Below are positions 5,075 to 6,121 of a stretch of 6,121 nucleotides of DNA, in pieces. Every line of letters starts with the position of its first letter. The first letter of the stretch is position 1. The notes beneath the pieces are model-generated. The model was given only the letters and a program-made list of their open reading frames with translations. It was not told the DNA's origin and searched no databases. The DNA is taken from NCBI GenBank assembly GCA_028706795.1, contig JAQTVK010000065.1, positions 1 to 6,121 of the forward strand. The letters are read 5' to 3'. A program made the position numbers and the translations under genes. The DNA is from Candidatus Omnitrophota bacterium. Its GTDB lineage: Bacteria > Omnitrophota > Gorgyraeia > Pluralincolimonadales > Pluralincolimonadaceae.

Positions 5075-6121
5075 ATGCCAGAAAAACGCGATTATTATGA
5101 GATCCTCGGCGTCCAGAAGAGCGCCTCGGCCGATGAGGTAAAGACCGCCTACCGCAGGCTGGCGCTCAAGTATCATCCTGACAGGAACCCCTCTGACAAG
5201 AAAGCGGCGGAAGAAAAGTTCAAGGAGCTCTCCGAAGCCTATGCGGTCCTGTCAGACCCGCAGAAACGCTCGCAGTACGACCAGTTCGGCCATTCGGGCA
5301 TAGATTCGCGTTACACCTCCGAAGATATATTCCGCGGCGCAGATTTTTCCAGCGTATTTGAGGACCTCGGTATGGGAGGGGTAGACCTCGAGGACCTGCT
5401 CGGAGGAATATTCGGCGGAGGAATCTTCGGCGGCAGGCGGGCTTCCGCCGGAAGACGCCGCGGCTCAGACCTGCAGTTCGACCTGGAGATAAGTTTTAAC
5501 GAGGCCGCATCCGGCGCCGCAAAAGATTTTGTGATACCGCGGCACGAAATGTGCCCGAGCTGCAGGGGTGAAGGCACCGCGCCCGGTTCCTCGAGGACCA
5601 CCTGTCCGAAATGCGGCGGGGCGGGCCAGATCTCATCATCGCAGGGGTTCATGATTTACTCCCGGGCATGCGACAAATGCGGCGGCGAAGGGTCCATTAT
5701 CACCAAACCCTGCCCTAAATGCAGGGGCGGCGGAAGGGTAGTCGTCGACAGGAAGATAACAGTGAAGATCCCGGCCGGCATCGAGAACGGGATGAGGCTG
5801 CGCGTCGCCGGCGAAGGCGAAGTGGGGCAGCGCGGCGGGCAGCGCGGAGACCTCTATGTGCTCATCTATGTCAGACCCCATGAGATATTCGAACGCCACG
5901 GCAGCGATATACTCTGTGAGGTCCCCATAACCATGGTCGACGCGGCCTTGGGTACGGAGGTCGAGGTCCCGACGCTCGACGGCAAAGTCCGGATGAAAGT
6001 CCCGGCCGGCACGCAGAGCGGCAAGATATTCAGGTTAAGGGATAAAGGCATAAAAGATATCCATACCGGCGTCCGCGGCGACGAGCACGTCCGCGTCATC
6101 GTCGAAACGCCGGCCGTGACC
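5075..6121 (+). CDS. dnaJ: Chaperone protein DnaJ (Hsp40), C-terminus cut by window edge
   Basis: An uninterrupted frame of 349 codons runs off the right edge. A full DnaJ is usually about 375-380 residues, so roughly 25-30 residues are missing. The J domain (about 5-72) starts RDYYEILGV and has the essential HPD at 34-36, which stimulates DnaK ATPase. A Gly/Phe region (about 73-130) contains DIF/SSVF segments and a duplicated GGIFG. The zinc-binding domain has all four CxxCxGxG motifs, at C160/C163, C177/C180, C199/C202 and C213/C216, making it a class A (type I) DnaJ. The C-terminal substrate-binding domains include KIPAGIENGMRLRVAGEGE (231-249), GDLYV, and VPTLDG (298-303). ATG 5075 is chosen because it gives the standard MPEKRDYYEILGV N-terminus. 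It sits 136 bp after dnaK behind a long hairpin, so its expression may be set separately from dnaK. Confidence 0.98.
   Translation, partial: MPEKRDYYEILGVQKSASADEVKTAYRRLALKYHPDRNPSDKKAAEEKFKELSEAYAVLSDPQKRSQYDQFGHSGIDSRYTSEDIFRGADFSSVFEDLGMGGVDLEDLLGGIFGGGIFGGRRASAGRRRGSDLQFDLEISFNEAASGAAKDFVIPRHEMCPSCRGEGTAPGSSRTTCPKCGGAGQISSSQGFMIYSRACDKCGGEGSIITKPCPKCRGGGRVVVDRKITVKIPAGIENGMRLRVAGEGEVGQRGGQRGDLYVLIYVRPHEIFERHGSDILCEVPITMVDAALGTEVEVPTLDGKVRMKVPAGTQSGKIFRLRDKGIKDIHTGVRGDEHVRVIVETPAVT
5402..5431 (+). repeat. 15-bp tandem duplication in the dnaJ Gly/Phe region
   Basis: GGAGGAATATTCGGC (5402-5416) is followed directly by GGAGGAATCTTCGGC (5417-5431), 14 of 15 bases identical and in frame. Each unit encodes GGIFG (DnaJ residues 110-119). 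The high DNA identity suggests a recent or maintained unit duplication. Confidence 0.8.

Noticed and set aside
5054..5077. ROSE or fourU type RNA thermometer before dnaJ
   Set aside because: No run of U or UUGCU motif pairs with the GAGGG, and the long stem ends upstream of it.
4961..5176. A 71-codon minus-strand frame covering the dnaK-dnaJ gap and start of dnaJ
   Set aside because: Half of it is antisense to the conserved J domain and the rest is the hairpin. No domain or good ribosome-binding site is seen. It would matter only if the hairpin proves to be a repeated element with the frame conserved.
5828..5849. Short direct repeat encoding QRGGQRG in dnaJ
   Set aside because: It lies in the loop corresponding to a variable position of DnaJ (E. 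coli has EHGAPAGD-like residues there) and is too short to mean anything beyond codon repetition.

Overview
The window is bacterial chromosomal DNA carrying a heat-shock and protein-quality-control locus, with every gene on the + strand. In order it holds the last 37 codons of miaA (tRNA dimethylallyltransferase), complete hflX (ribosome-associated GTPase), a sigma-70-type promoter with a perfect CIRCE operator, complete hrcA, grpE and dnaK, a 136-bp dnaK-dnaJ gap filled by a long imperfect hairpin, and dnaJ running off the right edge after 349 codons.

Organism: HrcA plus CIRCE marks a bacterium that controls chaperones by repression. GC content is moderately high by eye, with frequent ATA (Ile) and AGG (Arg) codons. 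DnaK lacks the nucleotide-binding-domain insert found in proteobacterial DnaK and has a 'TSNSAAAA...GKAFPSYVAF' N-terminus that resembles methanogen and some uncultured bacterial DnaKs as I remember them. This would suit a lineage such as Omnitrophota/Elusimicrobiota, but that is a low-confidence guess; the sequence does not settle the phylum.

Layout: miaA and hflX overlap by 19 bp and are probably translationally coupled (1-1359). The chaperone promoter (TTGACA, 16 bp, TAAACT) lies inside the last codons of hflX, and CIRCE starts on the base after the hflX stop (1328-1386). hrcA, grpE and dnaK follow with gaps of 13 bp and 1 bp, each behind a good Shine-Dalgarno. dnaJ is set apart by the hairpin element (4951-5053) and has a poorer ribosome-binding site.

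How it works together: HrcA should bind CIRCE over the transcription start and repress its own operon, and heat or unfolded protein should relieve this. DnaK (Hsp70), DnaJ (J-domain co-chaperone) and GrpE (nucleotide exchange factor) form the Hsp70 cycle. HflX next door splits stalled ribosomes under stress. I see no mobile element, CRISPR array, tRNA or rRNA, and no wholly new system. The least explained features are the long dnaK-dnaJ hairpin and a third CIRCE-like half-site overlapping the -10 box.
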